Of a DNA stretch of 53,613 bases, positions 41,071 to 51,299 are shown one piece after another. Position numbers and translations under genes: made by a program. The DNA is from Nemertoderma westbladi. Taxonomy: Eukaryota; Xenacoelomorpha; Nemertodermatida; Nemertodermatidae. The number at the start of each line of letters is the position of its first letter. Within the stretch, counting starts at the first letter, position 1. The stretch is from contig JAUCBJ010008771.1 of the NCBI GenBank assembly GCA_032718475.1, forward strand, positions 1 through 53,613, written 5' to 3'. The notes below the pieces were generated by a model. That model saw only the letters and a program-made list of their open reading frames with translations, did not search any database and was not told the DNA's origin.

Positions 41071-41473
41071 GACCAGTAAGGCCGTCCTACATGGAGCAAC
41101 TTGTTTCCGAAACTTGGTGCTGAACTCATCCCACACGGGAAACTTGACGCTGCAACTTGTTGCTGGACTCCTTATGATGCTCAAGAATAGTCTTTATTTG
41201 CAAATACAGCTAGCATTTCCATTCATTAATTTCATGTTAAATGATGGCCTTGGTCAATTCACAGAAATTATAAATTATTAGTTAGAATAAAAGTTTTAAA
41301 AATGTTGCAGTAACTTTTTGTGGACTCGTCACACACAGAACTTTTGTTGCACATTGTTTCTGAGTGTATCCAGCAACTTATTGCTGATCCCCCCACACCG
41401 AGCATCGAGCAAGTTTTGTTTCATAAACAATTTGCAGCAACAAACGTTGCTCCGTGTAAGGGGCTTACTTTTT
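41071..41473. mobile_element. possible short TIR element
   Basis: The left end TCCTACATGGAGCAAC (41088) and the complement of the right end (CTTACACGGAGCAAC, about 41450-41465) form imperfect inverted repeats with more GCAAC/GTTGC words inside. No clear target duplication was found and no protein is encoded. Confidence 0.45.
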
Positions 41474-41681
41474 ATTTTTTTGAGCTGCTGTTTAACACTG
41501 GTTCCAGAAAGTGTTCAGAAAGTGCTGAAATAATATATGCTAAAATAAATTAAAATACTGTAATAAAAGTATGCTTTAGAAGCCAGAATGTAGGAACTTG
41601 TTGGGGACATATAAGGTCGAATTTTTGTCTATTTGTCTATACATAAATGAACGTCAAACGTTGACGTAATAGAATACTCAC

Positions 41682-42344
41682 TTGATTCTGTACCAATCTC
41701 TATCTCAAGTTGTAAACTTTCATCATAAATAGTTTCCATCTGTTCATCTGATAAATAACAGCTATAATAACGCGCATGCGCAATGTAACCCTGAAATACT
41801 TCTCCATGACTTTCCCGTTTTCCAATTACCAAGATTCTTTCCCATACATTCTCTAATGTACCACAAGCTGTGGATGGGGTATCCAGCAATAACTTTTGAT
41901 GATCAACAAATCCTACTTTGCGACTATACAGCATCACAATTTTGTTAATAGCATTGACACCAACTGCTACCATATGCCACTCATCAACCACTACAGAATT
42001 TGGCATTTTAAATGGTCTTTGACCATTCCAAGCATGGTAGTACAGAGTTGTTTCAGGCAATAACCAAAGGTGAGCACCTTTGGCATCCGGATTTCCAAAA
42101 TCAAATATTGGACCACGAACGTTTGTCTTTATAAAAGCCATCATAGTAAATGTTTCTGATAGTAATTCCTTTCCATATTTCACTAAAATGTAACCGCTAT
42201 GGGAATTTAGAGCCTGGTTATCAATTCCTGCTGGACCTGGACCAAACGATGGACTGAACTTAATTATCCCATTTTGTGTTCCAATTTTTGCATTCGCTCC
42301 ATATCTTGAATTCAATGGCCAATAAGCTTCAACATCACATGTAG
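41682..42344 (-). CDS. LamG exon (domain 3)
   Basis: 663 bp, phase 1 at both ends; acceptor TTATATTTCAG before 42344 and strong donor A/GTGAGT after 41682. A complete LamG domain: CDVEAYWPLNSRYG, GPGPAGIDNQALN, TFTMMAFIKTN, WHMVAVGVNAINKIVMLYSRKVG, GYIAHARYYSCYLSDEQMETIYDESL. Both putative disulfide Cys residues are present. This is the most diverged of the six domains (NQALNSHSGYILVKYG, ENVWERILVIGKRES), so it probably split off early. It is the last exon before the 17-kb intron. Confidence 0.85.
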
Positions 42345-42939
42345 CTGAAATATAAATAAGATATTGTAGATTCAAGATAGTATGTAGTTCTAGATAATGG
42401 TAATAAGGGTGGTACAATATGAACCAGTACAAGTAAGTAAAATCTAATTCTTAATAGATTCACAATTAGCCAAAATTGGATCAGAAACAAAAAATATACA
42501 AATTTAATCAACATAATAAATAATGAAACTTCTATTGCAATTATAAACTAAATGTCATATATATTTTATATACTATTAATTTATCATAACCAGTACCGGT
42601 AACATGTATTACAATAATGTAAAAAGTGATAGTTTATTTATTATTTAGAATATCCAGTAATTGTTATTTTTCGGTATCAAATTTATTTTCTGAATATTGA
42701 TATAATTATAATGAAAATTGTTTGCTGATGAGTTTGGCTACTGACTGCTGCGCGAAGGCTCAAAACCTGCTTTACCAACTATTCCAAAAGCATTAGAGGT
42801 GAAGGATATATTTTTGTAATAAAAGTTTGATAATTTTGTTATAATTTCTAGAATAGTGTAACTTATCATAAGTAGCTAAACTTATTTAATAATTTGAACT
42901 ATCCGGATGGTTGGTTTCCCTGATGAACAAATCTAATAC
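42345..42939. other. intron start, AT-rich, no gene
   Basis: AT-rich sequence upstream of the exon at 41682-42344. I see nothing but short repeats. Confidence 0.5.
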
Positions 42940-43296
42940 TCATTCCCTCACAGTCCGCTCTCTACACTCATTCGCCTCTCTCTCAACCCCCTCTGCTTCC
43001 CTCACAGCCCGCTCTCTACACTCATTCGCCTCTCTCTCGACCCTCTCTGCGTCCTTCTCGGCCCGCTCTCTACGCTCATTCGCCTCTCTCTCAACCCCCT
43101 CTGCTTCCCTCACAGCCCGCTCTCTACACTCATTCGCCTCTCTCTCGACCCTCTCTGCGTCCTTCTCGGCCCGCTCTCTACGCTCATTCGCCTCTCTCTC
43201 GGCTTTCTTACACACTCTTGCCAACTCCCGTTCCCTCTCTAAGGAAGCGATTTCCTCCTCTAAACGCCGTTCCAACTCCTTGAAGCCCGTTGTCAT
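42940..43296 (-). CDS. charged helical-repeat frame, uncertain gene
   Basis: 118 residues from an ATG at 43296. After MTTGFKELERRLEEEIASLERERELARVCKKA it consists of 18-residue units that alternate between two types, EREANERRERAEKDAERV and EREANECRERAVREAEGV. The composition is Glu/Arg/Ala-rich and would form a coiled coil or single alpha helix. The 18-residue period is five helical turns. The frame lies in a LamG intron on the same strand. It could be part of an unseen gene, a transposon protein or simply a minisatellite with an open frame. No splice sites are sure. Confidence 0.35.
   Translation of the reverse strand: MTTGFKELERRLEEEIASLERERELARVCKKAEREANERRERAEKDAERVEREANECRERAVREAEGVEREANERRERAEKDAERVEREANECRERAVREAEGVEREANECRERTVRE
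42945..43205. repeat. 54-bp units in a 108-bp higher-order repeat
   Basis: About five units of 54 bp, alternating in two types so that the true period is 108 bp (CTCTACACTCATTCGCCTC versus CTCTACGCTCATTCGCCTC). The pyrimidine strand is plus. Confidence 0.85.
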
Positions 43297-43522
43297 GAAC
43301 GGGATGATTGTATATTCTTCTGATTGTTGAACCGCCCATGAACAGTATTAAAAACACAATATTATGATTACATATTTCTCTAATTTAATAATTAACTAAC
43401 TATTTACAAAAATGACACATATTACAACGACAATTAGCAACCGGTTTTACCATCACCGCACCAACACTATATGTATACTGCTATTATTGTAGCAATACTA
43501 ATTGACCCTTTTAATTAGGACG

Positions 43523-43654
43523 AACAGCAGGGGCATGCCTTCTAAACGATGAGGTAATTCTAGCGTTGTACAAACAATAGTTAATAATATAGACGATACT
43601 GTATGTATATCAATGATGTAATGTATGAGTTGATGTCAATGAACCCCTGCTGTT
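43523..43654. repeat. short inverted repeat, possible mini-MITE
   Basis: AACAGCAGGGG (43523-43533) and its complement (43644-43654), 132 bp overall. No target duplication recognised. Confidence 0.4.
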
Positions 43655-44179
43655 GCCAACTACTGTACTATGCACATTAACATTAAATCATTAACGAAAA
43701 CAAACTTTATTTCCCCACTTGAATATATCTATTTTTTGACACCCGTTGAAGCCAAGAATGGAATACATTTCTAAGTTTTCAGATAATTGCTACTCGTATC
43801 TTTCGGCGTAATATGGCAGATTTTAGTGCTGGCACCAAATTGTGTACCCATCACCAAAAAGTACAAATTTGAGATGTCCAGTGCTGTTTTTATCTATAGG
43901 GGATGTTGCGTTGTCAGTCAGAGAGGTAACAGCCGATGGGGTAAGGATTTCCCCATGGGGCGCTAACTATCAGATAGTCTGATACCAACTGTCAGACAGT
44001 CTTTTTCAACTATCAGATAGTTGATCAGATCACCAAGTTCAAGTTGCCCTCAATTGTATTTTTTACCCCTGTGGTGTTGTTGACGGCGTCTGTTACTTCC
44101 AAAATCGTTGGAATCTGGCTTTGATTATAAACACTGAACTGCTGAATGATGGCAGAATCTACGAAACCCGGATTCCTAA

Positions 44180-44660
44180 TCCGAGAAGGCGGTGGAGTCT
44201 ATTAAATGTAAACAATGAAACGATCGCGATGGACAACGGAGTGTCTATTCAATCCATAAGGATACGATAGGGATGGCAGCGGAGTCTATTACAATCTAGT
44301 AAACACGCAACCAGAGCGATCGTAGGTGGCGAAGTAATCTACAAAACACAGAACGACAGGAAGGCGACAGAGTTTATTAAACCCAGTAAGATGGTGCATA
44401 GCGAAGCGATCAATACCGATAACGGAGTCTATTAAATCTAGAACCGAAGACGACGGAGTCTATTCAGCTATTACAGTATTAAACACGAAACCAGAGCAAT
44501 GAGACGATGGCGAGGTAATCTACAAAACACAGAACGACAGGAAGACGACGGAGTTTATTAAACCCAGTAAGATGGTGCATAGCGAAGCGATCGAGACGGA
44601 TAACGGAGTCGATTACAGTATTATACCTGGAATGAAGACGGTGGAGTCTATAAACCTGGA
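44180..44660. repeat. 181-bp repeat made of GGAGTCTATTAAA words
   Basis: ATCTACAAAACACAGAACG recurs with a 181-bp spacing (about 44338 and 44519). Within and around it, about eleven versions of (A/G)CGGAGTCTATTAAA recur every 30-60 bp. No stable reading frame was found. Confidence 0.75.
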
Positions 44661-44664
44661 ACAA

Positions 44665-45290
44665 TGCTACTGTAAAGTTAGACTAGACTGGTTTGTGAGA
44701 TTAACTTGCCAATACTAACTCATACAATTTGCTTTCTTCGAATTCCTAATAATATATTTTAATCTTAATAATAATTATTCAACATCAATTATTTTATAAG
44801 TCTTGTCAATGTATAAGATCGCTAAGACTAAAGAGCTAACTTTAGGAAAATTTGCATTATATATATTTTTAGAATTATTATAATTAATTTTGTTATGTTT
44901 ATAATGAATTGTATCTTTTGACAGACTACTTTATGCCGTGATAATCAAATGAAATGGTGCCGAAATATTATCATGGGGAAATTTTAGCAAGTTGTGTTTA
45001 TTTTAGTCGATATACCAGATTACATGTTTACCAAGTTTGGCATAATTTTGTCAAAGATTGAATGAGTTACGATTTTTAAAATATCAGTGGACGGTGAAGA
45101 GGACAGGGAATAAAGAACAGTGATGTATACTAAACCAAGGGATACGCGATATATGACACTGCTGTATAAGTTCATTGAATGACTGTTGATTTCGAAACAT
45201 TTAATTCAAAATCAAAACTATATAAATGTTAATATAATTTTGGATTAGAATCAGGATGTACTGTAATTTAGCACATTCCAATATTATGTA
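44665..45290. other. AT-rich interior, no gene
   Basis: Interior of the 43902-45769 element. AT-rich, without a protein-like frame or further structure that I can name. Confidence 0.5.
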
Positions 45291-45518
45291 AAGGCCATGA
45301 TACACCACAGGAGTGGCAGCGGCGGCGAGTGGCCGATGTGAGCGTCGACTTTTAGTATGATACACTATAGGAGCGGCGAGCGGCAGCAGCCATTTGTGGT
45401 GTATCATCACCCATAGAAAATAATGTGTTCTATTTTTAAATAGTGGCCACTTGCCGCGGCCGCTCGCCGCTGCCGCTCGCCGCTGCCGCTCGCCGCTCCT
45501 GTAGTGTATCAGGGCCTT
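45291..45518. mobile_element. GC-rich MITE with AGCGGC/GCCGCT arms
   Basis: The ends AAGGCC(A/C)TGATACAC (45291) and complement (to 45518) are inverted repeats, followed inward by GGAGCGGCGAGCGGC-type minisatellite arms that can pair. The centre is ATCACCCATAGAAAATAATG. 228 bp, no protein. The GGCC TIR type recalls hAT-like MITEs, but no 8-bp duplication was found. Confidence 0.7.
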
Positions 45519-45829
45519 AACTCTTATTTTCTAAAACGACTCCCATTCTTTGTATTCTTATAATGTTCGAGATAACACCCCATGAAGTCAATATTCCCCG
45601 CAGATGAGGCTCTCTAGTAATTGTAATTAGGGTTTAATATGCGCAGCATTCCAAAACAATAATTATAATTACCATCATTATAATTCACATGTATTTAAAA
45701 TACCTAGGTAAATACATAGGTAAATCCTTGCCCCATGGGCTGTTACCTCTGACTGACAGCGCAACAGCCCTCCCGTTTTTATTGATTCCATCGGATTCAG
45801 GACCCTCCAAATCCCATAAAAACGCAAGT

Positions 45830-45848
45830 GGGGGGGGGGGGGGGGGGG
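45830..45848. repeat. poly-G run of 19
   Basis: 19 consecutive G, followed by TACACTCTCCCGGGG. It lies just outside the 43902-45769 element. Confidence 0.95.
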
Positions 45849-46963
45849 TACACTCTCCCGGGGTAAAATTATCATATTTTTGGGTTTTTATTCCATCTAG
45901 AGCTGAATTTGATGGGGATTTTAAATCTTAAAATGGCTGGGAGATATCTTTTTTAGTTATCAAGTTATCGCTGTCTTTCCATCTACCAGTTTGACCGTCA
46001 AGATTTAGAAGATAGAGAGACATATTAGATACCACCAAAAAATTATTCTGACGTCGGAAATGAAATAGTTTTAGTGAGTTGGTATGAAGCCATAGTGCCA
46101 AACAGTACTAACTGATTAACAGACCACAGACAGACTTGTGTGAGGGGGGGAATTCAAACTTTAAAGCAAAATATCTCAGAATTACATTTTTAGATTTTAA
46201 ATTTTTCACAATACTACTCTTCCGCCATTTTTCAATCAAGTTCGATCATTTATGGCTCGCTTTAAAGGTTTTTTTTTAAAGATCTTGAAAAACTCTTCAG
46301 CACATTTTGAAATAAATTTTATTCAAATATTATTGCGAATTTTAATTAAATGAATTAATTTCATTAAAAAATGCATAATTTAAAATTCCGAGATTGTTAT
46401 TAGATTCTAAGGCGCTGAGTCCAAAAAAGTTGGTTTGGATAAAGATTAAGGGACTAGTAGTGCTTTTAGTGAAGTATTTAATTCTTCGGCTCGCTGCAAG
46501 CGCGTTCCAAACAATTTTCAAAAAAAAATTTCCATTTTTGTTGCTCTTTGGCTTCCCCCTCCCCCACGTTGGCTGAACACAACATAAGAATGCTACTGAC
46601 CTCACATGATATTAGAGCTGTTTAAAAGTGATTTATGTACAATATTAAACAAAACGAGTTTTTGGTAGTCCGGTAGCCAAGCAAGTTATGAATTGCTGCA
46701 TTTTGCAATAAAACAAGAAGGAAAACTATTGTTAGAAGATAAACTAACTAAAAAACATATATTTAAGTTAATAAACTTAATTTATTATCTATGCCACTTA
46801 TCCTAATAAAATTAACATAAATATTATTTGAATTAATATTATATAATAATGATAAACAAAGAGTACCAAATAAATAAATATTACCTAATTAAAAAATAAA
46901 GAAATTGTGGCAATATAGAATTACACCAAAATAATAAATATATTTGTTTCTCATGTGATTAAC
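45849..46963. other. intron sequence, no gene seen
   Basis: AT-rich sequence with scattered short frames on both strands that overlap each other and show no protein character. It belongs to the 4.6-kb intron between LamG exons 46964-47628 and 41682-42344. Confidence 0.55.
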
Positions 46964-47628
46964 CTGTGTATGTTGATTCTTCATGTTGAATGCTTTCATC
47001 ATAAATGATATCCAGATGAATTTCTGATAGATAACATGTGTAATAGCGTGCATGGGCGATGTATCCTGGAAACTCACTTCCATCTCTCACCCATCTCCCT
47101 ATTTTCAGAGTGTTCTTAGTATCCTTTGTACCTCGAGCTGTTGATGGTGTATCAAACTCCATCTTCTGATGTTCAACATTTCCGACTTTCCGACTGTAGA
47201 ACATCACCTTTTTATGAACTGCATTGACTCCAACAGCCACCATATACCATTCATTAAGTTGTGCTGCATTAGCCATTCTAAGTGTTGGTGAAATGCCGTT
47301 GTGTGAATTATAGTAGACGCTTGTTACTTTGGGATATAGCCAAAAAGTGCTACCCCCGACTGTCCCTTTTTGATATTCAAATATAGGACCTGGACCCCCG
47401 GATTTTACGAAGGCAACCATAAAGAAAGTTTCTGATAGTAAAGTAACTCTTTACCATGTTCAATTGAAATATGTCCACTCTGGAAATTCATTGCCTGGTT
47501 ATCAATTCCTGCTGGCCCTGGACCAAATGTGGGGTTGAGTCGAATGGCTCCATCTTGATTTCCCATCTTGTCCTTCCCTCCATATTCTATGTTTAATGGC
47601 CAATAAGCATAATGTTGGCAATCCACTC
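46964..47628 (-). pseudogene. LamG exon (domain 2) with frameshift
   Basis: 665 bp where its sisters have 663. The acceptor TTTGGTTGCAG precedes 47628 and the donor AG/GTTAAT follows 46964. The first part encodes DCQHYAYWPLNIEYG, NQDGAIRLNPTFGPGPAGIDNQAMNFQSGH, then at about 47438-47446 a tandem AGTAA AGTAA (plus strand) adds 5 bp. The frame changes and the rest (MVAFVKSGGPGPIFEY ... GYIAHARYYTCYLSEIHLDIIYDESI) continues in another frame. Both splice sites look intact. Either this exon is skipped or dead, or the duplication is a sequencing error. A shift here would truncate the protein before domains 3-6. Confidence 0.8.
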
Positions 47629-47639
47629 CTGCAACCAAA

Positions 47640-48220
47640 ATAAAATATGAAGGAATCTTTAAAAATAATTTCTTTATTCGGGTAACGTGATTGGAAATCG
47701 TTATGTACAACATGTGTACATATTGAGAATGAGTTTACAAAGTTTACATTTGGTTTGTTAGTGGGTTGATCTGAGTTCTACGCATGTCCTTAGACCATAT
47801 TAATAAATATGGGATGGTAACACCCCCTTCTGGCACAGGAAGTAGAGGAAATATGTTGCCATCAATCCTCAGCCAGCATGTGTGTGGATGGACGCCGATG
47901 TAAGATGAGATAGAAGATCCCCCAAACTAGTCACCGGATTATTGCAAGTGGGGTAAACTTAAGTGAGATACAAACTATAAAGAAAACACAGGCATTGGTT
48001 ATACATCAATTTATTCCTCTGCAGTTCTCTATGATACGCTTTGTTACACAAAATAACCAATAAACGTCTTCTAGATTCGATTTGATTCAAAACTTGTGCG
48101 CTTCCCCACCACATTAATAACTCACAATATTCACAAATGAGTTAATAAACCTACTGCACAAATAACAATATAATTATTTGCATTTTCGCCTACACTAAAT
48201 AATTTTGATAACCATCTGTC
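47640..48220. other. intron sequence with a LINE scrap
   Basis: Mostly unremarkable. At 47811-47852 (plus) the sequence GATGGTAACACCCCCTTC and following matches the LINE family A block seen on the minus strand at about 25700-25745. No gene. Confidence 0.55.
47811..47852 (+). pseudogene. tiny LINE family A fragment
   Basis: GGATGGTAAC, TTCTGGCACAGGAAGTAGAGGAAAT corresponds to the MVTPPTGSRSRGNP region of the copy at 24860-26110. It is only about 42 bp long. Confidence 0.5.
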
Positions 48221-48229
48221 CCATCAGTG

Positions 48230-48920
48230 TCTTGGTGCCAGTCGTTTCAGGCGAAGATCAACCGCTATCAGAGTTTTCCCAGTCCTTTCCAGGCTCGTAG
48301 TCACATCTTGCCGCAGAAGACCATTCAGTCGTCAGTAGACCCTTTGTGTGTCCATCTGCCCTTCCCGATCCCTTTCAGGATTGGTCATCAGGAATGCAAG
48401 ATGGCTTGGCTCGGGAATCTGTCGGTTCCTCCGCAGTTCACTGCTACTAGCACGTTCCGAGTTCTTTCCAGTAACGCTAGAGACAGCAGACCCCTAGGGC
48501 AGTCCCAGTCTAGTCATTCGCCCCTCCATGTCTCTGCTCACCCTTTGCGATCCCTTTCTGGATCGGTCATCACGAATGCAAAGCCGCTTGGCTCGGGGTC
48601 TGTTGGTCCTCCGCGGATCCACTGCTACCAGCCCATTCTGAGTCCTTTCCAGGCTCGAAGTAATGCTAGACAGTGAACAGCTTGGGCAGTACAAGTCTAA
48701 TCCAGCCAAGTCTTTCGACGCTCCGTCTGCGCACTCACCCTTACCCATCCCCTCTGGGATCAGTCATCAATAATGCAAAGCGGCTTTGGCTCAGGGTCTG
48801 TCATTCCTCTACGGATCTACTGCTATACCTATGCTTTCCGAGCCCTTTTCAGGCTCGTTGTGCGGGTAACAGAGGACCGCTTGGGCAGTCCCTGCCCATT
48901 GCCAGTTGCCAGTCTGCAAT
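48230..48920. repeat. GC-richer tandem array, about 182-197 bp units
   Basis: Diverged units. The block GATCCCTTT(C)AGGAT-GGTCATCA-GAATGCAA recurs at 48382, 48564 and 48761 (TGGTCATCA, CGGTCATCA, CAGTCATCA), each followed by GGCTTGGCTC(G/A)GG and CCTCCGC-GATCCACTGCTA. There are about three and a half copies. Frames on both strands are open but low in protein character. It is GC-richer than the neighbourhood and resembles a satellite monomer of near-nucleosome length. Confidence 0.75.
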
Positions 48921-49039
48921 CGACTGTTCTTTTGCAGGTGCAGCAGGAGAGGAGGTCGGCTCTGGGCTTGGCTATCAGGGAGCCACTGAAGCCAATTGCT
49001 TAGAATTGGAATAGCTTGGACCCTATGATGCCCTTTTAT

Positions 49040-49300
49040 CCAGATACCCGACATATTTTCTAGTCAGCCAAATTTAACAGCCCATTTCGGAGATTTTTGG
49101 GGGCTAGGAGTATGGAATATTTTGTGGGGGGTACCCGGGACTTATTAGAATATTCATTTTGGTTCAGTTTTTTACCCCGGCCCGGGTACTGAATTGTAAA
49201 TAACACAAACAATCAAGCTGATGACTTTGGGGTACTGTCAGATTCAATAGAGGGTGCCTAAAGGCTCATCTGCTCATTGGAGCAGGCTGCTTCTTTTTGT
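49040..49300. other. non-coding, no gene
   Basis: Contains GTACCCGGG and its complement CCCGGGTAC about 50 bp apart (49131 and 49179), a small inverted repeat. Nothing else seen. Confidence 0.4.
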
Positions 49301-49945
49301 AACCTCCAAGAGGACCAAAATTTTGACAGCCCGCAATAAATGTATGATCGTATGCGCATAAGCTCCAAGGATGGATGGTTCAGCATGTGGATGACTTCTG
49401 CTACTTGGGATCATGGATACTGAATTTAGGTGAAGAACTTCGGATACCTAAGGAGAAGGCATGAACAGTCTTGAGTAGTCTGTCCAGGATTTGGAAGAAC
49501 AATATAATAAAACGGAACCATAAGGTTCGATTATTTAGGGAAGCAGTAGAACCAGCATGATGGCGTCCAACTGCAGATGAAACCAAATCAATGGATGGTT
49601 CATGGGTTCGTTGTGTCAAATACAATGAACATATCTCCAATCAGACTCTAATCAACATTGAAGGTGTTTCATTGGTCTCCCCAATCTACTTTCGACATTT
49701 CTTTTTTCCTGAAGACCAGCCTGTGCACAATCTCGTGCGTTGGCGGCCTCATGGAGCATGGTGGACAGCCCATGACTTTCTTGAGACACCTCATTCTAGC
49801 AAATGTTATGGGTGATAGGGAGTTGTGGCACGCAATTTTGTCGACACGCCGGCACAATATTAATATATGTATATTATTAATACTAATATTAGTATATATG
49901 AATATATATAATGCAGCTACAATGCAGCATGCCGATAATAGTAGA
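49300..49945 (+). pseudogene. LINE family A, degraded copy
   Basis: Plus-strand pieces of the family: TSKRTK-like start, DRMRISSKDG, HVDDFCYLGSWI, VKYNEHISNQTLINIEGVSLVSP, EDQPVHNLVRWRPHG, HGGQPMTFLRH, NVMGDRELWHAI, with many frameshifts and deletions. It closes with the family 3' tail (AATGCAGCTACAATGCAGCATGCCGAT). It lies in the first visible LamG intron. Confidence 0.8.
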
Positions 49946-50476
49946 AGTAGACAAGGATATTTATTCTTCATTTTGTACATAGGGAAAAATATTTAACAAA
50001 ATTACTTTTTGGTATAAAAAGTCGACTATTCGATTTTGTCAAATTGTCACAGGTAGGATGGAATTAATTTGCTAGGAGTAAATTCTGCTGTCGGCTGGAT
50101 ATTGTATATTTAATAATTTATAATATTTAATAATTCAATAATCCCATTTCCCTAAAAACGTGACTTAGGCCCGTATGATATGACAGCAACGATACCGGTA
50201 TATTTTAAAACTGGTACTTGAAGTATTAGTATACACTTATATGTTTCGCTGGTATTGATATTTTGTTTATCTATTGTATCTATTTAGATATCTTTAGTTA
50301 TCTATTTTGTCTATTTATTTATCTTTATTTATCTATTTTTATTTATTTATCTTATTTTCTTCTTAAGCTATTCCCTTCTTATAAAATTTATGTTATTTAT
50401 ATTTATATGCTCAGTTAATATATATTTTACTTATATACATACATTGAATCACACCTTTTAAGAATTAATGACAAAC
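49946..50476. other. AT-rich intron sequence, no gene
   Basis: Contains TATTTATCTA-type low-complexity sequence at about 50260-50360. Nothing coding. Confidence 0.55.
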
Positions 50477-51130
50477 CTGCATTTGTTCCAATCGGTTTCT
50501 CAAATTGTAAACACTCGTCATAAATTGATTCCATCTGCTCTTGTGATACATAACAACTGTGATATTGAGCATTGGCAATGTATCCTTGAAATTCTTTACC
50601 ATCTTCACGCTTCCCTATATTCAGAGTGTTCTTAGTATCTTCTGTACCTCGAGCTGTTGATGGTGTATCAAACTCCATCTTCTGATGTTCAACATTTCCG
50701 ACTTTCCGACTGTAGAACATCACCTTTTTATCAACTGCATTGACAGCAACAGCAACCATATACCATTCATTAATTTCTACTGCATTAGTCATTGTAAGTC
50801 CTGGTGAAATTCCATTTGCAGCATTAAACATTAGGGTTGTTGCTTTGGGATGTAACCACATAAAGGAACCCTGGGCTGAAGGATTTCCAAATTCAAAAAT
50901 TGGACCAGTTCCCTCAGGTTTTACAAAAGCTACCATAGTAAATGTCTCTGATTGTAACTCTATACCATGTTGTACAGAAACATATCCACTATGAAAATTC
51001 ATTGCCTGGTTATCGACTCCTGTAGGTCCTGGACCAAATGATGGACTTCTTTTGATTATCCCATTTTGTTTTCCCATCTTGTCATTTGCCCCATATTCTA
51101 TGTTTAGGGGCCAGTAAGCTTCATCAATAA
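50477..51130 (-). CDS. LamG exon (domain 1 in window)
   Basis: 654 bp (218 codons), phase 1 to phase 1; acceptor TATATTTACAG before 51130 and donor AG/GTTTGT after 50477. A complete LamG domain: VIDEAYWPLNIEYGANDKMGKQNGIIKRSPSFGPGPTGVDNQAMNFHSGY, TFTMVAFVKPEGTGPIFEFGNPSA, WYMVAVAVNAVDKKVMFYSRKVG, GYIANAQYHSCYVSQEQMESIYDECL. It lacks the N-terminal Cys but has CYV and an extra Cys in YDECL. Since it opens in phase 1 within an extracellular module, more exons, including the signal peptide, must lie to the right of the window. Confidence 0.85.
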
Positions 51131-51299
51131 CTGTAAATATAAATAACAATTGAAATAACAAATGTAGGGTTATCTCTCGACGAGATACAACAATCCCAAT
51201 TGCTGGTAATAAAACATGAAGTGTCAGGTGTGATACTTTTCCAGATAAATTTCCCCTTTGGAAAAGAATCAAAGCTTGACAAACTCCCTAATCAGGTGA

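Larger units (their letters stand above)
24530..41681 (-). other. 17-kb intron filled with nested mobile elements
   Basis: Lies between the donor GTGAGT at 41681-41676 and the acceptor at 24530. It holds a LINE relic, the inverted SINE arms, the 12.8-kb LTR element, a palindromic MITE, a second LINE piece and a short TIR element, all described separately. The gaps at 24530-24860 and 26110-26710 hold only AT-rich sequence. Confidence 0.7.
43902..45769. mobile_element. TIR element, about 1.87 kb, non-autonomous
   Basis: The left end 43902-43950 and the complement of 45722-45769 match at about 90% over 48 bp (TTGTCAGTCAG, AGGTAACAGCC, ATGGGG, AAGGATTT). Inside are AACTATCAGATAGT palindromes (43965-44030), an array with a 181-bp repeat (44180-44660) and a smaller MITE (45291-45518). 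There is no transposase. No target duplication could be fixed, so this could also be two inverted copies of a repeat. Confidence 0.6.

Noticed and set aside
42911-43330. Ser/Leu-rich plus-strand frame over the charged repeat
   Set aside because: Mirror image of the repeat; the minus frame has a unique N-terminus and better protein character.
48227-49014. 149- and 113-codon frames on the plus strand
   Set aside because: They run through a tandem array in a GC-richer stretch where chance open frames are expected; overlapping frames are open on both strands.
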